The notes beneath the pieces were generated by a model, which had not been told where the DNA came from, did not search any database, and worked only from the letters and a program-made list of their open reading frames with translations. A stretch of DNA of 64,000 nt from positions 620,001-684,000 of the forward strand of contig NW_026515543.1 of the NCBI RefSeq assembly GCF_014898815.1, given 5' to 3'. The position numbers and the translations under genes are program-made. This DNA comes from Panonychus citri (Eukaryota; Arthropoda; Arachnida; Trombidiformes; Tetranychidae). Of the stretch, positions 12,129 to 22,096 are shown piece after piece; positions within the stretch are counted from its first letter, which is position 1, and each line of letters begins with the position of its first letter.

Positions 12129-12404
12129 ATGTTTCAAGTTTTAGTATTTCTAATGTTGATAAATTTTTCTTGTTCTAATTTTTCTATCATTTTCTCAGGT
12201 TCTAATCAACATAAAAGTGCAGATCTTGGTGTTGATAGCGTGATTCAGTCTTCCACCATAAATATGAATTCTGAGTCCAAAATAACGAGGAAAGTTATCT
12301 CTTCAGGTCCATTGGCAAATTCCATGAGCATAATTTCCGTTGTGATGGGAACTGTAATCGCCTTATTTTGGCAAATTCTAGGTTATCTTTTGACCTTTTT
12401 GTAA
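12129..12404 (+). CDS. Small signal-peptide protein, family unknown (B)
   Basis: Unrecognised protein of about 91 residues. It has an N-terminal signal-like segment (MFQVLVFLMLINFSCSNFS), a polar Ser/Asn-rich middle, and a C-terminal hydrophobic segment (VVMGTVIALFWQILGYLL), so it is probably secreted and tail-anchored. The coding region from about 12262, plus roughly 85 nt of 3' sequence, matches copy C at 23778-23500 on the other strand, where a one-base deletion breaks the frame. The N terminus matches the protein at 11118-10759. Its own 3' sequence is cut off at about 12490, where the inverted guanylate-kinase exon copy begins. An in-frame ATG at 12084 would add 15 residues. Confidence 0.45.
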   Translation: MFQVLVFLMLINFSCSNFSIIFSGSNQHKSADLGVDSVIQSSTINMNSESKITRKVISSGPLANSMSIISVVMGTVIALFWQILGYLLTFL

Positions 12405-12490
12405 ACCAATTTTGCTCAAAATATGAGTGTTATCCAATTTTATACCAATAATTATTTTTCTCAAACTGATGATAATAAATTGAAATTCTT

Positions 12491-13308
12491 TTCTAATTCT
12501 GCTGCAATTAATTAGTTTCTGTTTTAATTCCTGATTAATGAAAAATCAATTATCATTTCTATTGATTGTAACAATTGTTTTTTATTATTCTGTAAATATT
12601 ATGTTTTTAATTCTTTTCTCTTTTTTTGCTTTCAGGAACTGGAAGAGAAGAGAAAAGCCTTTGTTCGACCAGAATTCGACTATGCTACAAAGACAACGAT
12701 CTGTGGAACTCGAGTCACCAAAAAGAAGAGAAAAGAAATGTACCAAATTGAGGCGAACAACTACTTCGACAAAGCAGAGCTCATATTGTACGAAGAAGTT
12801 TGTCGAATTCCTCCTTTCGAAAGGAAAACATTGGTTCTTGTTGGTGCTCAAGGTGTCGGTCGACGAACACTCAAACAAAGATTGACCTCTTATGATTCTG
12901 ATCGATTTTCATCTCCCTTGCCCCACACTTCACGTCCGATCCGAGAAAATGAACAAGATGGTAAAGTTTATCATTTTGTCAAGCGAGAAATAATGGAAGC
13001 CGATATTGGTGAACATAAATACCTTGAATGGGGTCAGTTCGATGGTCACTTATATGGTACCAAATTAGATTCCATTCGAGCCATCATCAGATCGGGTAAA
13101 ATGTGTATCCTTGATTGTAATCCTCAGGTAGGAAATTCTGTCAACACCCTTACAACAAGATGATCAACAACAAGAAAAGTTTAATTTGATTACGTTTATT
13201 GTCCAATATTAATGTGATCAATCAAATTTACGACCAGTTGAATCAACAAGTTGCGTGTTAACAATTACATTTGTTGATCGTTTCCCAAACTATTATTGAT
13301 TTTTTCTC
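12491..13308 (+). repeat. Inverted duplication arm 2 (captured GK exon)
   Basis: Reverse-complement copy of 7620-8443, including intron flanks, so it was copied as DNA and not from spliced mRNA. It abuts the truncated tail of small-protein element B on the left and a second, much older GK scrap on the right. Confidence 0.92.
12636..13127 (+). pseudogene. Orphan duplicate of varicose GK exon
   Basis: 492 nt encoding the hook and first half of the guanylate kinase domain (from ELEEKRKAF to ILDCNPQ). By eye it is identical to the functional exon at 8295-7804, and it keeps the CAG acceptor and the CAG|GTAGG donor. It lies on the opposite strand from the gene, with no L27, PDZ, SH3 or GK C-terminal exon on its strand, so it cannot be an alternative exon of that transcript. 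If transcribed it would be antisense-complementary to varicose mRNA. The absence of decay suggests a recent copy, gene conversion or an assembly artefact. Confidence 0.85.
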
Positions 13309-13319
13309 CTATTAAAATT

Positions 13320-13372
13320 TTCACGGTTCCTGTTGGTGTTCAAGGTGATGGTCGATGGACATTTAATTATCA
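13320..13372 (+). pseudogene. Degenerate second GK fragment
   Basis: This short sequence (GTTCCTGTTGGTGTTCAAGG and onward) resembles the P-loop part of the GK exon at about 12832-12880. Translation gives VPVGVQGDGRWT beside the intact VLVGAQGVGRRT. Substitutions and an early stop show decay. It lies immediately after the fresh copy, implying more than one capture from the same locus. Confidence 0.6.
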
Positions 13373-14108
13373 AGAAATCATCTATGAATGAATAAAAGAT
13401 GAAATCGAGAATAAGAAGAGAAAATTTTTTTATTAGTGATCTTTAACACGAATCAAATATCTAAAATGTGATTAACTTTTTGTACATTTAGATGTTAAAG
13501 TCAACTGGACTTACTAATCACGATGATAATGAAGTCAAGAAAAACTTCTTAAACCAGTTTAAATTGTTTTGATTCTGTTGATACTTAGCTAACTTGTTCA
13601 CGAGAATCAAAAAGGTAATAGTATTAGAGAGTAAGAAAAGAAAGAGAGATGAAAAAATTTTCTCTTCTCTTTCTTATTACCTGTTTCTTTCATCATCATC
13701 ATCCTCATCTCTTTCTCAGGCCAACCTTTAACAGCGTCAGCAAGTTTTTAAGGTAATAAAACAATTGAAAACTTGTTGGTTCCAACCTGTTACCTTGGTC
13801 AGAATACTGAAAGTGCCAAGTCAATAACGATAACCAATTAGTTAATTTATAAATTGTATTCATCTAATTATCTTTGAGTTAATTCCAGTGTAATAATCAA
13901 CATGAACAATTAATTCCTTTTATTGTTGTGGTCAAACAAAAAAAAATCGTCAAAGGTAAACATCATCTTGTTATTGTTATTGTTTGGTGATGATGTTGAT
14001 CTTGATGCTATTTTGATAACAATTTAGGCCAACTGGTTAATCTTAATCTAGTGAATAAGATTGGAAATCAATCAGTTTAAAAGTTATAATTAGTTTTATT
14101 TATTTCCA
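13373..14108. other. Upstream region of the cadherin gene
   Basis: No coding sequence seen. Contains CATCAT/CCTCATC tracts near 13690-13715 and a CTCAG...GTAATA arrangement at about 13715-13755 that could bracket a non-coding 5' exon. Promoter elements cannot be placed with confidence. Confidence 0.4.
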
Positions 14109-17100
14109 ATGATGTTCCAAATGGGATTTAATGTGATTCTGTCCATTAAAGTGGTCATTTTGTTTTGTTTTCTTGTGGACCAAACTCAAGCCAATCAACC
14201 GCCCACTTTTATCAAAAACCTTGACCTTTCAGTGGTCAATGAGAACAGTCCGATTGGATTTGTTATTGGTACTTTACAAGCCGTTGATCCAGAAAACTCA
14301 TCTCTATCTTATGGATTAGAGGGAACTAATCTTTTCACTGTTAATCCAATTTCTGGGGCTGTGTCCGTTTCCTCATTGATTGACCGGGAATCGTTGGGTG
14401 GATCGGTCAAGTTTAACGTTTTCGTTGAGGATATTGTCGGTGGTGGTTCTTCAAATGCCAATAATCGAGTTCGAGTTCCGATCACAATTTTTATCATCGA
14501 TGAAAATGATAATCAACCAAAGTTTGATATTGACCCTTCACTTGGACCAATAAGTTCACCAACTGGTCAATTTAATGTGATAACTGTTAATATTAGTGAA
14601 GATTCACCACCGGGAACAATTTTAATCGACAAGATAATCGCTCGAGATATTGACCTGGTTGGTTCAATTCTAAGAGTTTCCTGTAAATCTTGCTCACCCC
14701 ATTTCACGGTCAATTTATTAACCGAAGCATCAACCAATTTAATCAGTTTCTCAATTAGTTTAGTCAAGTCAATCTCTTACCAGCCCAATATGGAGCCAAT
14801 TGAATTACTATTGACCATCTCTGATGGTTCACATAGTTCAATGTTGGCCGTTAAAGTGATCGTTACCAATGTCCAAAATAAACCTCCCGTTTTTATCGGT
14901 TCAAACACGGCAGTTGTATCGGAAGATTTACCTGTTGGGTCACTTGTTATGACCCTTAGAGCGGTTGATGGCGATTCTCTGTCCATTGAGGCTTACCGGT
15001 CAGGTATAGATACGCTTGCAACAAGTAATGGTCAAGCAAATGACCTAAGAGGACGTCCAGTTGTCTATGAGCTGTTAACAAATCCCTCTGAGTGTTTTAA
15101 ATTAGATTTGAAGACTGGTCAGTTGCGAGTAGCTCGTAAACTGGACAAGGAAGCATTTCCTTCAACCAATGGTGTCATCAGCGTCAAGGTAAAGGCCATT
15201 GAAGTGGACTCACTGGATTCACCTTATGGTAATCGTGATGATCCTCTGGCAACATCAATCGCTTCGGTGACCATAACTTTACAAGATGTTAACGATGAAT
15301 CGCCTCGGTTTAATCGTCACGAATATCAAGTGACCATTCCCGAAGGTGTTCCCAATGGGACACCTTTGGCTTCGTTGGACATGATGGTCGAAGATCGTGA
15401 CACTGGATCCAATTCTGTTTTCAATATTGCTCTGGACGATGCTTCTGGTATCTTTTCCGTTGAACCTCCACTGGCCACTGGATCATCTTCGGTATCAATT
15501 AAAGTGGCCAAAGGTCCACTTGATTATGAGAATCCAAATCAACGGAAATTTATCCTTCAAGTAATCGCAACTGAAGCTTTTACCAAAGAGCGATTCTCTT
15601 CAACCTCTACGGTCACTGTTATGATCGAGGATGTAAACGATAATCAACCAACCTTTGAAGAGGAAATGTACACAGGTAGTGTTCTTGAGGACGCTTTAGC
15701 TGGGACAATAATTCGAACCATCAAGGCCACTGATCGTGATTCCCCTAGAATTACATCTTTAACTTATTCCTTGTTTGGAAATGGTGCTCATCTTTTCTCA
15801 GTCCACCCAACTACCGGTGTTATAACTGTCGCTGAATGTGAGACACCAGGTAGAGGAAATTGTATCGACTATGAAACCCGTTCATCGTATTACCTTTCGT
15901 ACCAGGCCAATGATGGCTTCGGACAAACTGCCGTCGTCCCGTTAACCATAAATGTAATGGATTCTAATGATAATCCACCCGTTTTCTTGAGAGATAAATA
16001 CACCGCCATCATTGATGAAGGTTCAACCAAATTTGAGCCTCCTCTTAGAGTGAAAGCTCGTGACCCCGATGTGACCTCCGTCATTACATATTCCCTTTTA
16101 TCTGGAAATTCGGAGAAACTTTTCTCTATTGAATCCCGTCTTGGTGAGATTAAAGTTAATCAAGAGATTAGATCAAAAGAGGAAAAGATTATCCTTAAAG
16201 TTCAAGCAAGTGACGGAGGTAAAGGTCTGGCCACTGCCGATGTTGAAATTATCGTGAGAGATGCCAACGATAATACACCGATCTTTGAGAAAGAATCTTA
16301 TACAGCTTCAATCTCCGAATCAGCTGAACCGGGAACAATTGTCGATCGTATAACGGCCACTGATTCAGATTCAGGAATTAACTCAGAAATTTATTATTCC
16401 ATTGAGAAAGGTTCATTCGATGCTTTCACCATCGACCAAAATACCGGTGCCGTTTCGGTCTCAAACTCTTCAACCTTGGATTATGATCGTAAATCAACTT
16501 ATACGATTGATATTATCGCTGTTGATCGAGGTGTGCCCGCTCGAACAGGTACAACCATGTTAACCGTTAACCTGATCAATGACAATGATAAGTCACCCTA
16601 CTTTTACCCGACAACTCAACGATGTCAGGTAAATGAGGCCACATCTCCCGGTACTCGAATTCATCGTCTCAATGCAACCGATCCAGATGCCGAATCACCA
16701 GCATCCTTAATATATCACATAGAATCAGTTCAAGGGGTTGATAAAAATGGCATCAGAATACGACCTCATGATAAGGCCATGTACGAGGTGGAAAAGTTTT
16801 TCACCATCGACACCGAAGGTTGGATTGTTGTTGGATCAAAGCTTAATCGTGATTCAGCTGCAGTGGTCAACCTAAATGTTTCCGTTACCGACATCTCTTC
16901 ATCAACACCAACATCTCAGGTTGGTTTTGGTAACATAATCGTCACCCTGATTGATCATAATGATTCACCACCAACCTTTTCATTACCTTGGTCTCCTAAT
17001 CGACCTGAAATGACCTTTTCAATCGTTGAAGAGCTTCCAATTGGTACAGTAGTCGCTAGTCTGTTGGCCACTGATCTGGAATCAAAGATATCCCGTTACA

Positions 17101-20100
17101 CAATTAATCCAGAAAGTGATTACTTTGAGATAAATGGTGAGTCCGGAGTGTTGACCATTAAAAAGTCAATTGACTTTGAGCGACTTCCACTGACCAGTGA
17201 AGGAGATCTTGATGAAGGTCAACTAAGGCACGATCAAAATGACCCATCGCTCCCAATACGATTCAATGTTTATGCTTACGACTCAGGGATACCAATATTA
17301 TCTGCAACGGCTAAAGTGACCGTTAACGTTATTAATATTAACGACAATGAGCCCCAATTTGAGGTTCCATTTTACAATACAACGATTCCAGAGGACAGTC
17401 CACCAGGATCGGTTGTGGTGAAGGTCAAAGCGACAGATCATGATCGAGGTAAATTTGGTAAAATTGCTTATTCAATTATAAGTCAATCGGGTTCGTCAGT
17501 GGCTTCGGTTGATCAAGCGTCAAGTTTAACGGACAATTTCATCATCGATTCTGAGACGGGAGTCATTAAAGTCGCTCCTGGTGCCCTTTTGGATCGAGAG
17601 AAAGGACTTCGAGAGATAACATTACAAGTCGCTGCGACTGATAACCTAGCCGACGAAACGACAAATTCATCGACCTCACCAATCAATCGATTCCTTTCAA
17701 TTCCTGTTTACATTAAAATCGTCGATGTTAATGATAATTCACCAGCATTTAAAAATCGTGATTACGAAGGTTCAACTTTTGGACATTTTGATGGCTCTTC
17801 AACATTAACTCGAATTCCAGTTCTTCAAGTTTTCGCTGAAGATCCCGACGAAGGAGTTAACGGTATGGTGGCCTATCGAATCGTCTCTGGTAATACTCGA
17901 AACATCTTTGAGATTGACCGATCAACAGGTATGATCTATGCCGTCCGGTCACCTCTTGAAGTTAATGGCAATGTTAAAGAGTATAAATTGAAAATCGAGG
18001 CTCGAGATCAATCAGGAAGTGGACCATTTTTTGACGAAACTTTCGTTAAGATCAAAGTTATCGAGATGAATCGACATAAACCTCGATTTATTATACCTTC
18101 AAGTCCAACTATAAGTTTCCTCGAGAATCAAAAACCAGGGACCAAAGTGATTCGAGTTGAAGCTTATGATGAAGACAATGGACACAACGGAGTTGTCAGA
18201 TATTCGTTCAAAAAAGATGCATCGACAAATGTCCAAGAAACGGATGAGTTCCAGATCGATCCTGATTCTGGTCTTATCACGTCAAAAGTACCTTTCGACC
18301 GGGAGGAAAAAGATTCCTATGAACTGGTTCTATCTGTTGAAGATTACATGGGAGAACCACAATCATTTGAATCTCTTCAAAAATTGACCGTTCTGATTAA
18401 AGACATGGACGATAATCGACCTGAATTCCAACGTCATTCCAACACCGATGAAACTTATTTGTTCACAATCGCTGAGAATCAACCTCGAGGCAGTTTGATC
18501 GGTAAACTTTCAGCAATCGATCGCGATGTGATCGATAAAAAAGTCTATTATTATTTAATTGGTTCCAATGGATCACCTGGTGAATTTCATATCGATCGAA
18601 CCAGCGGCCAATTGTTTTCCAATGTTTCGTTTGATCGTGAATCTCAACAAGACTATTACCTCGTAATCAAAGCTACATCGGCAGCAGATTCAGCACCCCT
18701 GACCTCCGATATAAATGAGACCAACGAAGGTGTTAAATCCACACTGACGGCTGATAAACGCAAGGAAAATGAAAAGATGACAATTAAATCCCGTTATTAT
18801 GATCCTGATGATTTATCATTGGCATTGGTTCATGTAATGATTAGTGATCTTAACGATAATAAGCCAATATTTAGTAAGCCCATTTATCGAGCAGGGATCA
18901 ACCACCGAGCCGAAATCGGTCGAGCTTTGTCCGTCTCAGTGAAGGCCAATGATCCCGATCAAGGTGCAAACTCATCACTTGTTTATACGATTTCATCAAT
19001 CGACTTGTACAGGAAAGGTTACGATTCCCCTGATACTCCAGTTCGTCCAATTCCCTCTCCGTTCACGATAGATCCTGATTCTGGTAAAATTATCACCGCT
19101 CATCTTATGGCTCAATATCCGATTGGATCTCGATTCATCCTCCACCTTGAGGCTAGAGAAAAGGCTTCACCTCATCGAACGGCAACCGCAAAGGTTTATC
19201 TTTGGGTCTATGATGAGACCAAACTGATCAAAGTGACCATAAGAATGAAACCTGAAGCAATTAACGCTCGAAAAGACGAGATTGAAGAGCTACTTTGCAA
19301 TGCTACCGATTCCCGGACCATTATCAACGACATTAGGTATCATTTTAGCTCGAAGATCGGTCGACCTGTGAAAAAATGGTCCGATGTTTACACTTTGGTG
19401 GTTGACGATCGAACCTACACCAACCTTAGTCCAGCTCGAATAATTGCCAAACTAGATTCTAGAGCCGATCTACTTTCAAGTGAGAATCAAATTCAAATTG
19501 AAGAAATCACATTAGCCGGTGTATCGGCAGCTCCATTAGTAACTTCGTCCTTCTTGGGTTTCGACATTGAAGATATGGACGTAATCTCAATCGTCCTAAT
19601 GGTTCTCGTCTTATTATTAATTATCGGCTTCCTTTCAATGGCCGTTGGCTGTTGCTGTCTCCGTACTTGGTATCACCATAAACTCATTGAATCGGCATCA
19701 AAAGCGGCCTACAAAGCTAAAGTTTCCGCTCTCAAAGGTTACAGTAATGTAACAAACACCAATAATCAAAATGGTGGACAACAGCAATCCCAACAGCAGC
19801 AACCAAACCAACAACAACAACAACAAAACCAAGGACAACAATCGTCCCCCGATTCCCCACCAAGTGTCCACGGTAGTAGCCTTTATTTGGCCTCGGGTTT
19901 CTCGGGTCAAGAAACAGCTAAATCACGATGGCGAAAACCAAAGAGCATCTCAAATGCTGATAAACGTCAACAAGTGCCCACCAGTAATTCATCACCAACA
20001 GGAGTAGCTTCGGCTCGAGCAAATTACGCCAAAGAAAATCCACTTTGGACTGAAAATGGGTCAAAATATTACGAAGAACAAGAATTATCTTATCGAGTTG

Positions 20101-20429
20101 CACCTTCAACTGGACCAGGGTCAGTCTATGACGGTTGTCTACCCACCGAACCTTCATCAATGTCAACAACCAATTTAATACCACCAGAAACAGAATCAAA
20201 CCATTACGCTTCTTTGGGTGTTCGAACTCGAGTTCGACAACGAGTACCACAAATACCAATCTCCACTCTACCGATCAATAATCAACAGGATACATCTGAT
20301 TCTCATGAATATCATGAATTATCACCAAGAATTTCACCCGATAACATGGACACAACTAATCTTGTCGAGGGCGAGGTTAATCCGTACGATAACTTTGGTC
20401 AACCACAGTTAATTGGTCATTTACTGTAA
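14109..20429 (+). CDS. Cad87A: Cadherin-87A-like 14-repeat cadherin, single exon
   Basis: Single-pass adhesion receptor of 2106 residues, encoded without an intron. A signal peptide (about 1-28) is followed by about 14 extracellular cadherin repeats. Their calcium-binding linkers are visible as DENDN, DVNDE, DVNDN, DSNDN, DANDN, NDNDK, DHNDS, NINDN, DVNDN, DMDDN and DLNDN, with many DRE and DxD motifs. Two linkers are degenerate (TNVQNK after repeat 2, EMNRH after repeat 11), suggesting calcium-free, flexible joints. A non-cadherin membrane-proximal region (about 1710-1820) leads into a transmembrane helix at about 1823-1850 followed by CCCLRTW. The cytoplasmic tail has a Gln-rich run (about 1893-1916) and no evident catenin-binding region. 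Repeat number and length fit arthropod Cadherin-87A best. Relationship to Cad99C/protocadherin-15 is a weaker alternative. Two decayed scraps of this gene lie downstream. Confidence 0.88.
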   Translation: MMFQMGFNVILSIKVVILFCFLVDQTQANQPPTFIKNLDLSVVNENSPIGFVIGTLQAVDPENSSLSYGLEGTNLFTVNPISGAVSVSSLIDRESLGGSVKFNVFVEDIVGGGSSNANNRVRVPITIFIIDENDNQPKFDIDPSLGPISSPTGQFNVITVNISEDSPPGTILIDKIIARDIDLVGSILRVSCKSCSPHFTVNLLTEASTNLISFSISLVKSISYQPNMEPIELLLTISDGSHSSMLAVKVIVTNVQNKPPVFIGSNTAVVSEDLPVGSLVMTLRAVDGDSLSIEAYRSGIDTLATSNGQANDLRGRPVVYELLTNPSECFKLDLKTGQLRVARKLDKEAFPSTNGVISVKVKAIEVDSLDSPYGNRDDPLATSIASVTITLQDVNDESPRFNRHEYQVTIPEGVPNGTPLASLDMMVEDRDTGSNSVFNIALDDASGIFSVEPPLATGSSSVSIKVAKGPLDYENPNQRKFILQVIATEAFTKERFSSTSTVTVMIEDVNDNQPTFEEEMYTGSVLEDALAGTIIRTIKATDRDSPRITSLTYSLFGNGAHLFSVHPTTGVITVAECETPGRGNCIDYETRSSYYLSYQANDGFGQTAVVPLTINVMDSNDNPPVFLRDKYTAIIDEGSTKFEPPLRVKARDPDVTSVITYSLLSGNSEKLFSIESRLGEIKVNQEIRSKEEKIILKVQASDGGKGLATADVEIIVRDANDNTPIFEKESYTASISESAEPGTIVDRITATDSDSGINSEIYYSIEKGSFDAFTIDQNTGAVSVSNSSTLDYDRKSTYTIDIIAVDRGVPARTGTTMLTVNLINDNDKSPYFYPTTQRCQVNEATSPGTRIHRLNATDPDAESPASLIYHIESVQGVDKNGIRIRPHDKAMYEVEKFFTIDTEGWIVVGSKLNRDSAAVVNLNVSVTDISSSTPTSQVGFGNIIVTLIDHNDSPPTFSLPWSPNRPEMTFSIVEELPIGTVVASLLATDLESKISRYTINPESDYFEINGESGVLTIKKSIDFERLPLTSEGDLDEGQLRHDQNDPSLPIRFNVYAYDSGIPILSATAKVTVNVININDNEPQFEVPFYNTTIPEDSPPGSVVVKVKATDHDRGKFGKIAYSIISQSGSSVASVDQASSLTDNFIIDSETGVIKVAPGALLDREKGLREITLQVAATDNLADETTNSSTSPINRFLSIPVYIKIVDVNDNSPAFKNRDYEGSTFGHFDGSSTLTRIPVLQVFAEDPDEGVNGMVAYRIVSGNTRNIFEIDRSTGMIYAVRSPLEVNGNVKEYKLKIEARDQSGSGPFFDETFVKIKVIEMNRHKPRFIIPSSPTISFLENQKPGTKVIRVEAYDEDNGHNGVVRYSFKKDASTNVQETDEFQIDPDSGLITSKVPFDREEKDSYELVLSVEDYMGEPQSFESLQKLTVLIKDMDDNRPEFQRHSNTDETYLFTIAENQPRGSLIGKLSAIDRDVIDKKVYYYLIGSNGSPGEFHIDRTSGQLFSNVSFDRESQQDYYLVIKATSAADSAPLTSDINETNEGVKSTLTADKRKENEKMTIKSRYYDPDDLSLALVHVMISDLNDNKPIFSKPIYRAGINHRAEIGRALSVSVKANDPDQGANSSLVYTISSIDLYRKGYDSPDTPVRPIPSPFTIDPDSGKIITAHLMAQYPIGSRFILHLEAREKASPHRTATAKVYLWVYDETKLIKVTIRMKPEAINARKDEIEELLCNATDSRTIINDIRYHFSSKIGRPVKKWSDVYTLVVDDRTYTNLSPARIIAKLDSRADLLSSENQIQIEEITLAGVSAAPLVTSSFLGFDIEDMDVISIVLMVLVLLLIIGFLSMAVGCCCLRTWYHHKLIESASKAAYKAKVSALKGYSNVTNTNNQNGGQQQSQQQQPNQQQQQQNQGQQSSPDSPPSVHGSSLYLASGFSGQETAKSRWRKPKSISNADKRQQVPTSNSSPTGVASARANYAKENPLWTENGSKYYEEQELSYRVAPSTGPGSVYDGCLPTEPSSMSTTNLIPPETESNHYASLGVRTRVRQRVPQIPISTLPINNQQDTSDSHEYHELSPRISPDNMDTTNLVEGEVNPYDNFGQPQLIGHLL
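19786..19857 (+). repeat. CAA/CAG repeat encoding the Gln-rich tail segment
   Basis: Imperfect CAACAG/CAACAA units within the cadherin cytoplasmic coding region give runs of Gln broken by Ser, Pro and Asn. Length polymorphism is likely. Confidence 0.75.
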
Positions 20430-20631
20430 ATACAATTGATCAATAGTAACACAAATTATGATAAAAAATATTTTCGTTTATCAACTTTGGTTAGAATCAA
20501 TTTCTAACTAATAGATTCTATTATTTTAAATTGCTCATGTAAAGCTTTTATTTTTTAATTGGTTAATTTATTGTTTTCTATCCTTCTGCTTAAAGTAATG
20601 ATTAAAGTAACTTTTCGAACTTGAAAATACT
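20430..20631. other. Cadherin 3' UTR and flank
   Basis: AT-rich sequence following the TAA stop. No clear AATAAA signal appears immediately downstream, and no other feature was recognised. Confidence 0.4.
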
Positions 20632-20722
20632 TCCGCTCATCTTATGGCTTATTGTCTGATTGGATCACGAATTATCTTTCACATTGAGGCTAGAGAATAA
20701 TCTTTGACGGACGGCAACCATT
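20632..20722 (+). pseudogene. Decayed fragment of the cadherin gene (last repeat)
   Basis: From CCGCTCATCTTATGGCT onward this matches about 19094-19184 of the intact cadherin (the ITAHLMAQYPIGSRF...EARE region) with roughly four bases in five conserved. It carries small indels and an in-frame stop (GAATAA for GAAAAG). It is a short same-strand relic, not a gene. Confidence 0.8.
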
Positions 20723-20860
20723 AACTTCGAACTTTTGTAAAGGTGATTATTTCCATTTTTTGGGAGTGAAACCAAATAAATTTCTTGGCCAACGGAAAGT
20801 AAATCAAATTTGCATTATTTATTTAGTTGTTGTGCTTTCATTTACACATAAAAAAATTGA

Positions 20861-21729
20861 CCAGATCAGTCCATGGGCATACATCGCTTCAGCGGTTCCA
20901 TTAATATAACCTCCTCCAACCCAAGTAGCTGAAAAATATCAAATAATTGATGAGAAGATGAAAAAAAACGATAATTAAAGATTTCGATGAAAAATGCAAA
21001 TCGATTTGGGTAAAAAAATCAATAAACACTAACATGTTACACTCTGAAAGTATTATCATATTATTATATTGATGATAAAAAAAACTCCAAGATCATTATT
21101 GTGATAATATAAGAAGAGTAAAAATAAAAAGGTCAAGAGTCATAAAAGGTTAATTGTAGTGAATGTTTCTGCTGATGAAATGTTTAACTAATCGAGTTGT
21201 TTACTTGATTTTCTGGTCAATTTATTATCCTTGATGATCATTAGATTGACAGAATTATTTTATCGCATTAATTTACTGAATATTTAATTGGAGACTGAAA
21301 AAAACTTATATGAGTTATCATGTTACTGATTAATCAGAATTTCCTATTGTTATTATGTGCGCACAAGAATTGAAATTAGTTTTTCAATCTGTGAATCTAT
21401 TACATGTAATGGTGACAATTTATTACTATTATTTGAAATAATCAATATTCTGATTGATTCTAATTGATTTCAAGTCAAAATTATATCGATAGTTAGTTAG
21501 TTTGATATCTAATTGCAAGGTATTGGATTATTGTTAGTTTTTGCTTGGAATTACCTGTCATGGTGAATATACCGACGAATAGGCCAATGTTCCGACCTGC
21601 CAACATAACCTCTTCCGTTTCCGTTTCGACGCCATCAGGTGATTTCTTCCTTCCAGCCCAAATACCAACAGCTAAGATTAGAATGTAAAATATCACAACG
21701 GAAAAAACTCCGGCCAAATTAACCGTCAT
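20861..21729 (-). pseudogene. ChT: High-affinity choline transporter, 5' two exons only
   Basis: Exon 1 (21729-21555) encodes MTVNLAGVFSVVIFYILILA followed by GIWAGRKK and EEVMLAGRNIGLFVGIFTMT, the first membrane segment and signature of the SLC5A7 sodium/choline symporter. A GTAATT donor and TTTTTCAG acceptor join it in frame to exon 2 (20928-20861), which encodes ATWVGGGYINGTAEAMYAHG followed by LIW. After LIW the homology stops: the frame runs into unrelated residues and a TAA, and no good donor is present (GTCAAT at best). The other roughly 500 residues of a choline transporter are absent from the minus strand to the left, where the cadherin and varicose loci lie. It is either a 5'-truncated duplicate, a chimeric short gene, or the start of a gene broken by misassembly. 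The encoded residues look intact, so the copy is young. Confidence 0.8.
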
Positions 21730-22096
21730 TTGTCACAACCTTTGGTTTCGAATTGATTTGTTGATATTGATTGATTATCGATGATATAAAATGAATTTCA
21801 GCTTGATAACAATTTGGACCAGCAATTGATTAATTAGATGATATGATGAGTAGTAACATTTGGGAACAATAAATTGCAAATTGGTGAATAAAAAAATGTT
21901 CATCTATTGATGGTTAATCAAATCACTTTGATTTATGCTTAAATCTTTTGCGTTAATTGTGTGTGGCTGTTGATCGTTTCTCCTTTTGTTTTTGTTGATC
22001 AACAATTAACGTTCAATTGTCAATGAAAAGGGGAAATGAGATCAATGGATGACAATTTAAATGATGACAGTAATGATGATGATGATGATGGTTAAT

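Noticed and set aside
14309..20412. Several antisense and alternate-frame open stretches inside the cadherin gene
   Set aside because: They are shadows of the 2106-codon frame and encode nothing recognisable.
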